In this document: positions 28,801-41,900 of the stretch, piece after piece
Layout of the letters: each line of letters begins with the position of its first letter
Position numbering within the stretch: the stretch's first letter is position 1
Assembly: GCF_020283565.1 (NCBI RefSeq)
Contig: NC_060063.1
Coordinates: 46,026,856 to 46,090,855 of the forward strand
Source of the DNA: Trifolium pratense
Lineage: Eukaryota > Streptophyta > Magnoliopsida > Fabales > Fabaceae
Reading direction: 5' to 3'
Length of the DNA: 64,000 nt
Notes under the pieces: model-generated
Databases searched by the model: none
What the model was told of the DNA's origin: nothing
The model's input: the letters and a program-made list of their open reading frames with translations, nothing else
Translations under genes and position numbers: made by a program

Positions 28801-31800
28801 CTAAATTCATGTATATATAATTAGAAATTTGTTTCTTGTATGAAGTCCACAACTTCCTTTAATACTTATTTAACCAGAACTAGAACTTCAGTTGAAATTT
28901 TGCAACAGCATCTCGTTCCTAGAGGTTGAGCATTCCTCAATGGGTGAATGTTACAAAATAAGAGATGCTGTTAGGTTGAGGAAATGCCTCTAAGGAAGCA
29001 ACATTCACCACACAAATGACATCTACAAAACTGAGCTGATTGCCATCACCCGCATTGAATAAAAGCAGTTCTATATATAATAGAGTAATCAATTTTGAAG
29101 ATAGAAATAAACTTCTGGACTATCAGGAGTTGTAGTAATTGCAGGATTGACAATGACATTGCAGCACCTTCCAATCGAAACTATACAGACTCTGCATTAC
29201 TTGGGGCAATAATGAACACCCTAGGCTAATTTAAAGCATGATTTCTGTTAGGTGAACAAGCAGAACTTGGAGAGCTCTTTGTGGTTACCGTTTACTTAAA
29301 ACTTAAAAGAATCATACAACATACAAGTGAATAGTGATGTGTTATATTTGCATATTTTTGAGACATTGATATTTTTGCCGTTTGTATCTGCATATGAAAC
29401 TTGTATTGTTGATACAGTTTTCTTATTCAAATTTCAAAGTCTAAGACTCTTTAATGCTTCCCTATGACCTGCATGATTAAAAAACAAGGGCATGGTGTGG
29501 TTCCATGTAATATGTACCAGTTTTTCCTGTTGCTTTTATGAGGAAAATGTGCAGGAAAGCATAAAAGTTTTGTTGTTTCTTTTTTTTTAATGGAAAAAGT
29601 TTTGTTGTTTCTGTATTCATGGTTTGATGAGTGCTTTGAATTTATGCAGGTTGAATCTGCTATTGCTGTTAAACTTGTGTCTGGAGGCTGCAGTGATGAT
29701 ATGATGAAGGTAATGTGATTATCAAAGTCTTAAGAGCTTCTTTTAGGGTATGTTTGGATTATTGCCATGTTGGCACAAGAGTGGATGGAGGGGGACAAAA
29801 AGGGTCTTTGGCTGGACCCAACGAGAGATAATCATATATTAGTACAAAGTTGAAAATAATGTGTTAATTTGTTCTGTAATTTGTTAACACTAAATTCTTG
29901 TTACAAATTATATTTGTTCTGTGATGTTTTTCACAAAAACAGAAAGAACTTGAAGTTAATGAAAATTATTTGGGGAGTATAAGCTTTTGGCTTTTAATGT
30001 TGGTTTCAGCATTTGATTGTTTTTAGTGAGTTACATTAGTTGAAATCCAATATGTTATGAGCACTCGTTAAGGAGCTTCTTTTCCTCTTGTTTAGAAGGG
30101 TGTCTCATCCTTAACATTAGATTCTCAGTTTTGGATGGAAATGTTCTCTGATAAATACAAATAAATATGTTCATAGTCTCATTCTGATGTGTTCTTTCAT
30201 CTGATTTGCTCTTGTACATCCAGAAACTTGTACATTGCCTTGCATTACTTCCAAAATCAAAAGGAGATGAAGAAAGCTGGTCACTGACAATGCAGAAAAT
30301 TTTGATTACAATAAATGATCAATTAAATTTGACATTTCAAGGTCTAGAAGATGGTAGGTAGATGTCGGTGTTATGTAGTTCATAAAATCAATTCTTGAAA
30401 AGTAGGTCGTGACCATCTCTTTCCAATGCATTGCAGAAACCATTCGAAAGGAGTTCAACGGATTGTTAAGTCAGCCTGGGAAACAACCTCCACCACCTTT
30501 AGGAGGCTGTGTTTCAACTGAAGAAGCTAGTAACAACATAACAAAGAGATCTAAACAATCACAAACAGTTAATGTCTCAATACTTATGTCTGGTTGTTGT
30601 ATGATGCTCACAAATACATATCCAGTTAAGGTACTACTTAATTTATCCCACACATGTTAATTCAGTGAGTTCTGTGAATTCCTCTTAATTTGGTAGAAGA
30701 ATCATGAAAAGTAATGTGATTTAATTGTTAGGTTAATGTACCTGTGCGCCTATTATTGGTCCTTGCCGAGAGAATTCTGATGGTAAATGGCTCTTTGCCA
30801 GAAATGTCATTGCCATTCATGACCGCCAGACAGCAAGAGAATGTTTGTTCAGAACTTCCAGTTTTGCATATGTGTAGTCTGGAATTGCTTACAGCTATTA
30901 TAAAGGCAACAAGCAGGTATGCCTGCGTGATGTGATATACATATCCCTTCCTTTCAAAAAATAAAAGTTTAAATGAAAGAAAAGGAAATGGCAAATGGGG
31001 ATTTGTAAAATTAATTGTGAAGTTATAGGATAGGATCCTTGATGTTGTAAATGAGTGTGTTTTGTCTTTTACTTTAATGACAATTATTTCTGATTCCTGT
31101 TATAAATATAAATGAATCTTATGTGTACTATCTTGTGATGTCAAATAGCGCCTATAACAATACTATGGCGTAGTGGAATTTGAAAAAATCAATATTGTTC
31201 TGTGAAACACTATTTAGTACAAAGTGTTGTCAAATAGCAGTACTATAGTCTTGTAGCGTAGCGAAATTTGAAAATCTGCTGTTTTCCAATTTCTAACATT
31301 TGTCCTATCATCTAATAGCTTACCTTGTACTCTTATGGTGTTTCAATCCTGCTCCCATTCACGATTTCCATGTTTCCTCTGATATATGTTTGTGTATTTA
31401 TTTCTTGAAAGAATACAGAACTCTACTCATTGCCCATATTTGTATTGCAGTCAACTATTACCACACGCTGCCTCTATTGTACGTTTCATTACAAGGTACT
31501 TCAAGACATGTGTGCTGCCAGAGTTAAGGATTAAGATCTATTCAATTGCAAAGACTCTGCTCATATCCATGGGTGTTGGTATGTGAAATCTCTTATCGAA
31601 GTTCCTTTGTGCTCATAGTTAACCAATAGCGGCGGAGCAGCGGCTGCCCGCTATTCTCTAGCCATAGCATTGTGTATTAAAGAAGTGTCCTTTGGCGGCC
31701 CCAATCACCGCCAAATAGCGGCGCTATTGCCTGCACCAGGGGAGGGACTCTTGAAAACCCAAAACACCCTTAAAAGGAGATGTATTTACCTAGAATCCTT

Positions 31801-34800
31801 TTGCAGTTTCACTTTTATTTTCTATCTAGATGAAAAAGAAAATATACAGTTAGAGAAAGGGAAGATAAATGAACGGGGCTCTAAGGGCATTGGTTAAGGA
31901 ACCCATAAAAGGAAAATTTGTATTGAAAATATAAGTCAAACACTTCCCAAAGGCAAAAAAGTACATCATTTTCTATGCAACCTCTTTTGATTTCTTAAAC
32001 AATGCCTTAAGGGCACTTGTTGGCATTTTTTTAATTTTATTTCCATATATTTTTCTATGCTCTCATCATCCTACATCCAATTTCATCTAATAGTATTTAT
32101 AGTTAATATTCCCCCATAGATTGTTTCGACAACTTTATTCACAGACTGCTTTGGTGGTTATTTCCTCTGCCGGTTCCACTTTTTTGATGCCCTGAATTAG
32201 TTTGTTTCCCTTCCCAACTGTTTGACTAAGCTATATATTTAATTTGAATCATAAATGATGAATTTTACTGATTAATTATATTGAACAGGAATGGCTTTAT
32301 GTCTGTCAAAGGAAGTTGCCAATAATGCTATTGCTGATTTGAGTATCATAGAGAAGAAGAATGGAGGCATGTTGAATGGTTCTACTACAGATGTCTCCAC
32401 TGTAGCGCCGCTACTGGTAAATAATAAAAAAAGGAAGCACAGCAGTGCGAATGGTTCTCTTCAGGAATATGATGCAAGTGGTGGTTTAGGAGTAGAAGTT
32501 CCAAAGAAATGTGCCATGGCTCCAATTTCTCTGAGGGTAGCTGCACTCGAGGCATTAGAGACCCTTATTACTGTGGTATGCATCTTTTGTTTTAAATAAC
32601 TAATTTTTTTCCCTTCATAAACCTTTTCCTTCCTTTAATGGCTATTTTTCTCATAGTTTTTGTTTTAATTATAGGGTTGGATGGAAAAGGATGAGGAATA
32701 ATATTTAAGTAAAAGACCGAATAATTGTGACAAAAAAGCCAGTCGGTTGCTCTTTTTTGTACTGATATTTTTACGTAAAAGATGAGTGAAACAAATAGCG
32801 TAGAACATCATAAGAAGCTAACGCAATAGCCATCCTAAATTTCTTAATGCAAGTGTAAATGATTGCCGACCTTGCTCCCCTTTTCTTATATACTAACACT
32901 GCTCAAATATTCTAGTGCTGTTAGCAATCCCTTTTTTCTTTACGTCTGTAATAAGTTCGGTATCCCCATACTATCTAATATCTATCTGATTAGTTTGAAG
33001 ATGAAATTCTCCCAAAAATCCATCCATGGGATTCTGCTTAATTTTAAGGGTACATCGAACTGACCCTAGGGGGGGGTTGGGTATCTCAATTTGTTTGATC
33101 TAAGGGTTAAAGGGGTTAAGGAGTTAAAAGAAGAGGGTTCAAGTCTTGGTGAAGGAGAAAAAAACACTAATATTAACAACTAATCACTAACTTTGGCCGT
33201 TTATAAAAAAGGAGAAAAAACACTGATATTAACAGCTAATTAATAACTTTGGCCGTTTATAAAAAAAAAACTATCGAACTGACCCTTGATAGTGGATATC
33301 ATTATTTTGTTCTTGATTTTGAATGGCCTGCATAATAGTTTGATTATTTTTTTACAGGCTGGTGCTTTAAAATCAGAACAGTGGAGATCTAAAGTCGATA
33401 GTCTTTTGATAGTCGTTGCAATGGAATCTTTCAGAGAAGGTTCATCTAATGAAGAAATAAATGGGTTTCAGAAAAAGGATCCTGCTGCAACTGCCGCAGA
33501 TTTGCAAATTGCTGCATTGCGTGCTCTTTTGGCTTCTTTTCTTTCTGTGTCACGGCCCCCATATTTATCACAAGGCCTTGAACTTTTCCGAAGAGGTACT
33601 TCTATTATCAATATGACCTTTTTTTCTTGATATTTCTGTCCCTTTTGATGATTTACTTTAGCAGTAGTTAAATATTGGATTTCATGCATGTAAATAAGAG
33701 ATCATGATAGTCATTATGAGTATTGATTGTTTTCTATGATTTGAAATCTGATCATTATTGTTACAAGATGCATAGAGTTTTAATAATGTTCACAATTGGT
33801 GTTGAGATTGTTGGGAAGTATCACTTGTTTAAGGGCTTTATTTTTGCAATCAATAATTACACATTTATTTGTATATAATTTTTATTTATTTTCACAATTG
33901 AGTATATATAACATGAGTTACAATCTTTAAGTTCAAGAAGTTAGGAAAACTGGAAAATAATTTTATGCAAATAAAATCCTAATGTTAAACAGCAAATATA
34001 GTAATATACAGTCCCTAAATTGGTGATCCTTACATAACTTTCCCTCAAGTTGAAGTATATACAAATCATATGCATTGGACTTGTTATTTTGTTATTGATA
34101 ATGTGGTTATAAGGATCCCAATGAGGGTTTGTAAGGCTATCTGCAAGCTGGTCACTCGGGTAAACTTGATAGCAATTTGGCTTGAAAAAGAACTTTTGTA
34201 GATAAAGTGAAATTCAATTTTCTATATGTTTGGCTCTCTTATGGAAGATTAAATTTGAGTTGATATGTAAATCTATTCTCACAGTATAGCTTAATATGAT
34301 TAACATTTCCAAATTTTGGTTCATGATACAATTGTTTACCCATTTCCATAGCCCTATATTAAGCCTCCACATTAGATCTTGCAACTGCATTTTGCTTTTA
34401 CCTTTTCATGTTGCAAGTTACCACCAACAAAAATACGATATCACGTTGTTTTGAAATACATAAAATCACTGTGTTACCTCATGTTTAGAGAGAAGCTGCT
34501 ACGATGTGGTCAGAGGTATCTTGACCCTTTACCAAACATGCTAGTCTTTCTGTTGCATTTGTCTCGCAGTTGTTGGCCTCACCAGTTACCATGACTTTAC
34601 TGACCAGTCGGGGTTTCAAAACATTGAGTTTGCACAATGAAGTTAAACTATGAGGTTTGGAAAAATGGATGGGATGTGGTAGATAGCTCTAAGATATTTT
34701 AATATTTGAGCATGAGTGTTTTGAATAATATAAATTGATTAGTTTCTCTCGATGTAAACTGCCACTTTTCAGTCATTTTCAGTTTTATTATTGAATATAG

Positions 34801-35650
34801 AGTTATCAAATAAAAAATAGCATTTAAACCTTCCTCATGCTCATACCTACAACATTAAATTTATGTCATTGCAGGAAAACAACAAACTGGAACAAAGCTT
34901 GCCGAGTTCTGTGCCCATGCTATGTTAGCCTTGGAAGTGCTTATACATCCTAGGGCACTTCCGTTGGTAGATTATATCCCTCCAAACAATGATACTTATG
35001 ATGAAGCTCAGTTCAGTTTCCGAGATGAATATGTTAGCCGGAACCACACTACTCCATTTGGTTTGCCTCAAACAGAACCTCCTAACTGTGTTAATAATAT
35101 GTTTGCCAACTATTTGGCAAATGGTGATGATGAGATGGGTGGGCTATGGAAGGAAAATATGAAAGAAACCAAAGAGTCTTCTCAAATGGCAACATCCCTG
35201 CCTTCTAGCACTGACATCCAAGAAAGGAATGACATGGTATCTGAGACTGCCACAAATGCAGATTTTGAGATGAGAACCGTCGAGACTGAAACCATATTAA
35301 AGTCAGATCATCTGGGAGAATCTGTCAAGCAAATTCAAGAACCCATTCAAGAACCCGTCTCCGTGGCAAGCAATCCAGCGGTCATTGACATTCATGGTGA
35401 TGCAGCTACATCTACTGATATCGAGCCGGACAGGATTGTTTCAGACAGCACCATACCTCATAATGAAGCCAACAATTTGGAATTGGCTTCCCCAAGCAAA
35501 AGTCCAGTGCAGGCATCAGACACAAAGTTGGTTCAGCAATTTGCATTTGATCTAAATTATGGCAATTCAGTAGATGGTGATGATGATGATGATGATTCTT
35601 TTCCTGACATTGTGGATGGAGACCCTGATTCTGATTCCGATTCCGAGTAA
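25892..35650 (+). CDS. PELP1: PELP1/RIX1-like pre-rRNA processing protein
   Basis: Thirteen exons: 25892-26158, 26860-26976, 27399-27463, 27918-28023, 28690-28761, 29650-29709, 30224-30353, 30437-30630, 30732-30916, 31451-31578, 32289-32575, 33358-33595, 34875-35650; 2625 nt, 874 residues. The body is a helical-repeat protein with RIX1 family segments (KRWAGISLLGVTCEECSSDR, VKVAACASISDLLARL, SGFPKFKK). A basic patch (NNKKRKHS) follows near residue 550, and the C-terminus is Ser/Glu-rich, ending in acidic runs (GDDDDDDSFPDI, DPDSDSDSE). Rix1/PELP1 works in the nucleolus, with Ipi1/TEX10 and Ipi3/WDR18, in ITS2 processing and 60S maturation; that is family knowledge. ATG 25892 is the first good start and opens the MTTFDQFRDMYD reading. 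Exon 3's acceptor (27398) is the least certain border. Confidence 0.92.
26264..26810. repeat. GCTTATG hairpin repeat in PELP1 intron 1
   Basis: It begins GGTATGTTTGGATTAGCAC and is filled with direct and inverted ATAAGCACTTAT, AACTTATGAAAA and AGCTTATAG phrases. It makes up most of intron 1 (26159-26859). It contains a local tandem duplication near 26654-26702 (AGCTTATAGTTTATATGAAA twice). Confidence 0.65.
28905..29015. repeat. Imperfect inverted repeat in PELP1 intron 5
   Basis: AACAGCATCTC (28908-28918) pairs with GAGATGCTGTT (28961-28971), and further pairing runs through CCTCAA/TTGAGG and GGTGAATGTT-like blocks. It could be a decayed MITE. Nothing supports an RNA gene. Confidence 0.4.
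31140..31740. repeat. Dispersed repeat fragments flanking PELP1 exon 10
   Basis: Phrases such as CAAATAGCGCCTATAACAAT, ACAATACTATGGCGTAGTGG and GCCGCTATT-like GC-rich blocks (31625-31735) recur in different orders on either side of exon 10 (31451-31578). They look like fragments of one interspersed repeat. Limits are approximate and cover the exon only for convenience. Confidence 0.3.
33154..33268. repeat. Two-copy tandem repeat in PELP1 intron 11
   Basis: A unit of about 57 bp (GGAGAAAAAAACACTAATAT ... CTTTGGCCGTTTATAAAAAA) is repeated head to tail with few changes, at 33154-33210 and 33211-33266. A B-box-like phrase, GGGTTCAAGTC, lies just upstream. Confidence 0.75.
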
Positions 35651-35924
35651 GGGGAAAGGGGAAAAAATTTCAGTTTCTTTTTACTTAAAGCACAATTGAG
35701 GTAGTAATTTCTGTAACTGTAAAGATTTATTCCAGAATAATATTTATTCTATTTCCTTATATATGTTTTCCTTAGGTAATGCTGTATGCAACATTTTTGA
35801 CCGAACAAAAATATATTTAAGATTTTGAGATGAGAACTATCTTTAGTTTTTGGTACTCTTTAAATGCCTCAGAAGTTGATAGTGATAGCCAGTGCAGGGT
35901 CACCTTTCTCTTGCCTTGTTTTTG
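35651..35924 (+). other. 3' UTR of the PELP1/RIX1-like gene
   Basis: AT-rich sequence after the stop codon, with AATAATATTTATTC-type polyadenylation signals near 35737. Confidence 0.5.
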
Positions 35925-36186
35925 CAAAAATATCTCTTGCCTTGGACAAATTAAGTAGTAAGGGACAGGACAAAAACAAGATTTTTTGTTCGTCATTAAA
36001 TCACAGGACAACTTTTTGTCCACAGTACAAACTATTAAAAATACGAAAATACTCATTTTATTTTCGAAATATAAAAATATTATCACCGCATATCTCTCCG
36101 GTACAGTTTTGTCATGTGTTGTATTATCTTGTTCTGTCATGTACTATTTTGTCTAGGTCTTGTTGTTTTACGAATTAAACGCACCC
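35925..36186 (-). mobile_element. MITE copy related to 47881-48201
   Basis: It shares phrases such as GGACAGGACAAAAACAA, AAATCACAG.ACAACTTTTTG and the end AATTAAACGCACCC with the reverse complement of the element at 47881-48201. Limits are approximate and no duplication was found. Confidence 0.5.
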
Positions 36187-38439
36187 TTTAGTTTCCGTTT
36201 CTACTAGTAAAACAATTTATCTCAACAAACATTCATGGCAAACCCAGTGTTTCATCTATTTTAATATTTTCAATTTTTCTATGATCTTTAAATTTATCAA
36301 GATGAGTTAGAATAGCCAACCTTTTAGAAAGTCGTGAAATGCAAAATGAGAAATTAAGAAATAAAGAAGATGAAATATTGAAGAAATATTGAAGTGTGCA
36401 GGCGAAGAATAAGGCTCTTGTTTGTAAAATTAAGCTACAAGCTAGTTGATGGCTAAAAAATTATCTTATAAAATAGTTGATGATTAATAGTTTATAGTTG
36501 AAAAATTAATCTATTAAAATTAAAGTGTTTAATAAATTTAACTATGGTAGATATAAAATAACATAAGAATACATGGTTATTTAATTTTAAATATATTTAT
36601 TTTAAACATATAAAAAAAAATTAAAATACAAAAAAAAAAAATCCAAGTAATTCAATCCAATCTCTTTTCTTCTTCTTTTTTTTTTTCCTCACTTTTCTCC
36701 TTCCATTTTCTTTACTCCTTGTGGGTGTTCTGTTTTAAGTTGATGGGTGTCTCATAACAACTTTGTTAGGGACTGATATTGAGGTGATGTTAGCAATTCC
36801 TAATACTATGTTGGAAGAGATAAGCAAGCACCAAGCATCCACATGAATAGCTATAGGTACTTACTAAGCACTTTTCATTAGGGCAAAGTAAATGCGAGTA
36901 CTTATTTTAGACGTATTAGTGTTACATTAAGCACCCTATTTCTTTTGGGATGTCAGTCAATTTTTAATAAAATATACTTTTTAGAATTTTTTTTAAAGAG
37001 TTGTTGTGTTGAATTGATAGATTGTTTATTTCTTATTAAAAAAATATAAGTAAATGATGTCTACACGTAAAATGCAGATAAATACCAAAGTGGAGAGTTG
37101 TGAATGCTCTTGTAGAATGCACATTCACTTTACATAAAGGTTATCATGCTTGAACACTTAGTACGAGAAGAAGGAGGTTATGTTTAACATGCACTTTTGA
37201 GTTTCAATTGGTGGGTAGAGTTCCACAAAGGATTAAAGAAGCAACAAATATAAAATAATAAGGTTAAAAATGCGAGGAAAAAAAATGAAAAACTATAAGT
37301 TATAAGCTCAAACGCTACTTAAACTTTTTACCTTCTCAAAAAAAGCTATAAACTAGCGAAAAAAGTCTTTTACCAAATTTTTTCAAACAAGCTTATGTTA
37401 TAAGCAAGCTTGTTAATGTTACCAAACGAACACTAAGGATACATGTACGAGGAAATATAAATAAATATTCGTTCACTTTCGTAAAAAGAAAATGTATTGA
37501 TTCAAATAACTGGTCTTTTAAGTATATGGTAAGATAGTTAATGAATTAAGATTACCTAATAACCGGTCTTTTAAGCGTATGGTAAAAGATATGATGAATT
37601 TGGATTGCCTTTATTTGACAATTCCACGCATTCACACAGACAAGACATTGATGGTTGTTGGATCAATATCAGACGATCGATATTTCAATACAAATTTTAG
37701 AAACTTGAAATTTAGTCGTTCAATCTCAATAAAATGACCACTAATATACAAACTGCATGAGATTGTCGACCGCACACAATCTAAATCCAAACTTAATGAT
37801 AAGTATGAAAGAACACTTATTAATCTCTAACCTTAATTGAGGAAACCCTAAAAAAAGAAAAAAAAGTTCATTCATTGAACGATATACACTGCATAAAAAT
37901 AAAAACAAGTTAAAGGAAAAAACCACTTCTTTAATTAAGTAATTCTTGTCAAATAATTAATGAGATTCAACTAAAGATAAATCGTGTTTGATTCCTACAT
38001 AAAACATTTATTTTTGTTGAAGACTCGTGCTTGAATCCGACATAAAACAATTATCAAATTAATTTTAGCTACTTTTTGACCGAACTTTAAGAATTAGAGT
38101 TTGCTCTACTTATGTCTTCTTCATTTTTTATCCATTTACGGAAGATGAACACAAATAGTAAATTAGTGAGATCTATTTTAATAAATAAATCTCATTAATC
38201 TATCATTTATGTTTATATATCTTTCTTGTAAATGAACAACTAAAGAGTAAATAAATGAAGCAAATTCAAACTCGAACATCAAATTATCGAAAAGTCTTTT
38301 ACTCTGACAAAATTACCGAGACCCTTTTACCCTGAAAAGTGCAAACATAGAGTAGATCACATCTCATTACCTCCCTCCATGTTTCTAATGTACCTACCTA
38401 TAAGCCTAAAGATACCATAAGTTTCTTTTTGATCCAAAC
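36187..38439. other. Intergenic DNA with decayed repeats
   Basis: No gene seen. AAGCTACAAGCTAGTTGATG near 36432 and AAGCTATAAACTAGCG near 37345 may be the two arms of a roughly 1-kb non-autonomous element (about 36410-37435). A short direct repeat (CTGGTCTTTTAAGTATATGG / CCGGTCTTTTAAGCGTATGG) lies near 37511 and 37564. The remainder is AT-rich. Confidence 0.45.
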
Positions 38440-38985
38440 AGAGCACATAAACTCTCTCTCTCATATTTCAGAACCACTTCTCACTCCCCTCTTTCTCTCC
38501 ACACTCTTTCCCTCCACTCACTCTCAGGTGTCTCTGTACCCTCTCCGTGTACCACGGTGACTTCACCATCTTCACCTGAAATCACACCACAAACAAACTC
38601 CAACACACAGAACAGAACCAAACTGTACCAGTAAAAATGTCAAAAAAAGCACTGAAATAGACCCTTTTTTTTCTCCTTCTGCAACTCTCCTCCTAGATCT
38701 TCTGCTTCATCACTTCACAACCCCTTTGACTAGGTTCAATATTTTTTCAACCCTTTTATTTTCAGCCTTTTTTTTTTGCATGCACTATTGATAAATATTC
38801 AATCTTTGATAATTTTTTGATGTTTTTTCTGTTTTAGGTTTAAAGGGGTTGTGTTGTTTCATCTAAAAGTGAAAACTTTGAGCTGTTTCTGAACTTGGGT
38901 TGTTCAGCAATGAAGGTTTAAGAATTTGTGGATTGATTTTTTTGTTTTGTTTTTGGGATTGTGTTTTTTTGTGTGTGTTGGTAAA
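38440..38985 (+). promoter_or_regulatory. Promoter and long CT-rich 5' leader of the PWWP gene
   Basis: A CT-rich stretch at 38451-38530 is typical of plant core promoters and leaders. Before the chosen start there are at least two very short upstream ORFs: ATGTCAAAAAAAGC.. at 38637, ending TAG, and ATGAAGGTTTAA at 38910. Both could reduce translation of the main ORF. A leader intron cannot be excluded. Confidence 0.45.
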
Positions 38986-41900
38986 ATGGGTAGTTCTGGA
39001 GAGTCTAACATCAATGGAATAAATGCTTCTGTGGGTGGTTTGGTTTGGGTTCGACGGCGAAATGGGTCGTGGTGGCCTGGTCGAATAATGAGTCTTGATG
39101 AATTGTCTGAGGGTTGTTTGGTTTCTCCAAGATCGGGTACTCCTGTTAAGTTGTTAGGTCGTGACGATGCTAGTGTGTAAGTGTTTCTTCTTGTTCTTTG
39201 ATTTTTGCTGTTATTTATATGGTTGATAGTTTGTGATTTTATCCTTATGATTGTTAATTTTGAGGTTAAGGCTGTGTTTGAGAGTTAAGAGGGATTTAAG
39301 ATGGAAGGGAGGGGTATCCCTCACTTTGTTTGGATTTCAAAACCCCTTTAATTGGAGTATTAAAAGAAGCTATGGAGAAGGGTTTTGGAGGGTTTTTAAA
39401 AAATCTCCCAAACAAGGGAAGAGCTTGTCATTAAACCCCCTCCCAAACAAAACTTTGTGTTTGTCTATTTGTTCGGTTTGATGTGAAGTAGTTTTGTAGG
39501 TAGCGGATATGGTGGAAAGCCAATAAATTGCAATAGAAACGCAATTGTGGCCTATTTCGGTTGTAGAAAATCCACTGTGGCCACCATTTAACAATAATGG
39601 TGTGAAGAGAGGAGGAATGGGGAATGGAGGAGTTGGTTTTGGCATAATAGGAAGCTATGCTTTTAATAATTTTTGATATGTTTCTCTAAATATCTTTTTC
39701 TTATATCTTTCATTCTGCCAATACACCTTAATTTGATTTTGCTGTAACTAAATGATGCTGGCTTGTTCTTCTCGAAGTTTTAGGATGTTTCTGTAGCTGT
39801 ATGAAGTATGATGCTTGCTTGATCATTAAAATGCTATTTTCACAGCACACAATGGATTGTTATATCTGAAACAACCTTTTCACTAACTTTAATCAGATGT
39901 TGGTTTATACTAATATTGTGGAACCTATTTATAAAAGTGATTTTACATACATGTTTTGGTTTTCTGGTTTATATTGTTGGAGCTACTGTGGGATGGAATT
40001 GTTTTCTCAGTATCTTAATCATGATCACACATCTTCAATAGAAGGGATGCCCTTGTTTTATGTTTTCTGAGATATTAGCAAACTTTACAGCCACTGAGCC
40101 ATGGAGCCTTGCTCTTAAATTGAATACTATCGGCATCTCTTTGTTTCTTCAAAAATATGATTGGAGCTTTTTTCTTTTTACTATTTGGTCAACTGTTTGA
40201 TATGAACCGTTGTTGTTGAGAAATTTGTTTGGGTTATTTTGTATTATTGCACTTGTACGCAATAACTTAATTAGATAAGAATACCGACGTGGATTCTTGT
40301 ATTTGTTTGTTGTTTGAGGTGTTAAAGCTTATTTATGTTTGCATAAGGTTTGATTTTGGAAAAACTTCTTGTGGTGCAGGGATTGGTATAATCTTGAAAA
40401 ATCAAAGCGGGTAAAAGCTTTTCGTTGCGTAGAGTATGCTGATTGCATTGAGAAGGCGAAGGCATCTGCTGCTGGTTTAGGCAAGAAGGCGGTGAAATAT
40501 GCTCGAAGGGAAGATGCTATTCTTCATGCTCTTGAGCTAGAGAGCGCTTACCTGGACAAGGTACCCTTACCTTTATGCTCCAGATCAGATAAATCTGGCA
40601 GCGAACATGGTGAATCGGCTGGAGGATTACCCAGTATGTCCAATTCTGGTGATGGCAATGAGGATGTGACTGATGATTTGAGTGACTCTGAAGACAATTC
40701 TAATTCAGCTCCAGAATTGTCACAATCTGGTATATCTTTTGAAGAACCTAATCATAACGGTTCTTTAAAGATTCAACCTATGCAGGGAAGGAGGAGGAGA
40801 ACACCTAATGATTCAGAAGACGATGGAACTGAAGGAGTGAAGCGAATGAGAGGACTTGAGGACCTCGGCATTGGTGTGGTGTCGAAGAGAAAGGGTCAGA
40901 GTTCAGAAAGTCCAACCGAGATAGCTCAGCATGTCAGTGCTTCCCTCAACGACTCAATCACCGGGAATGGCCTGGCGAATGGAACTTCTGTAAATGGTGT
41001 TAAGGCTTATTCTTCTCTGAAAAGGAAGAGATCACAAGTGGCAAATGCTCATGAACTCTTGAAAAGAAAAAATCGACGCCGGCCTTTGACAAAGGTTTTA
41101 GAGAGTACTGTCATGGTATCAGTTCCTGTCACTTGTGATCAGCTTCCCGGTTCAAGAAGTTCTCCACCATGCGGGATAACTGATGGAAAGATTTCAGTAT
41201 TAGAATCTACTGATTCAAAGAAAAGTTCTGCAATGGAAATCAACAATTCAGATAGTGCTACCGAGGCTGCTTGTGAGAATGCAACTTCATTAACTGTTCA
41301 TGACCAGGGTAGTAATTTTCCCCAAGTCGATCACAAGGTCAAGGAGAATGAAACTTCGGAAATACCAGGGCTAGCTGTCAATGATTCTTCTGATATGTTA
41401 TTTGATGTGCCATTTGTTGGGATAGAGGAGGAGAAACTCACTCCAGGTACACTAGACCATGATTTACGTGTCTTCTACTCTTCTATATCTGAAATGCTTT
41501 ACGGTTCATTTTCATCCCTTTTAGCTTGCAAATAACGATTTTCCTTCCCCTCGCATTTACTAACTTTGCCTTTTGGTTTCATGTTAGATTTATGTGTTTA
41601 CTGTAATACTGTTTAGTTTGGTGTGTTGCATATACATGTAAAATAGTTCATGAACTGCTTAAAACATAACATGGCTTTATGAATCATACATCATGATTTG
41701 TAACAGTTGAATGAGGTAATTTGAGGCATGGCTTTATGAACAACTTCAATGGAAAGATAAAAACGTACAATATGCAGCCCTTCAATTTTTCACCTGAGCA
41801 AGTTGCATTTATGTTACTTTGCTGCAGAAGAAAACTCATCTGAAGTACATAATTTGCCCCCTTCCCCATTGAGATCGTTACCTGATCTTTTTTGTTGTTG

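Noticed and set aside
38926..38985. N-terminal extension of the PWWP protein (hydrophobic leader)
   Set aside because: The open frame has no ATG; the hydrophobic look comes from T-rich leader sequence.
41447..41535. Short PWWP isoform ending at 41535
   Set aside because: A good donor at 41447 and acceptor at 42127 keep the frame; read-through is only possible by intron retention.
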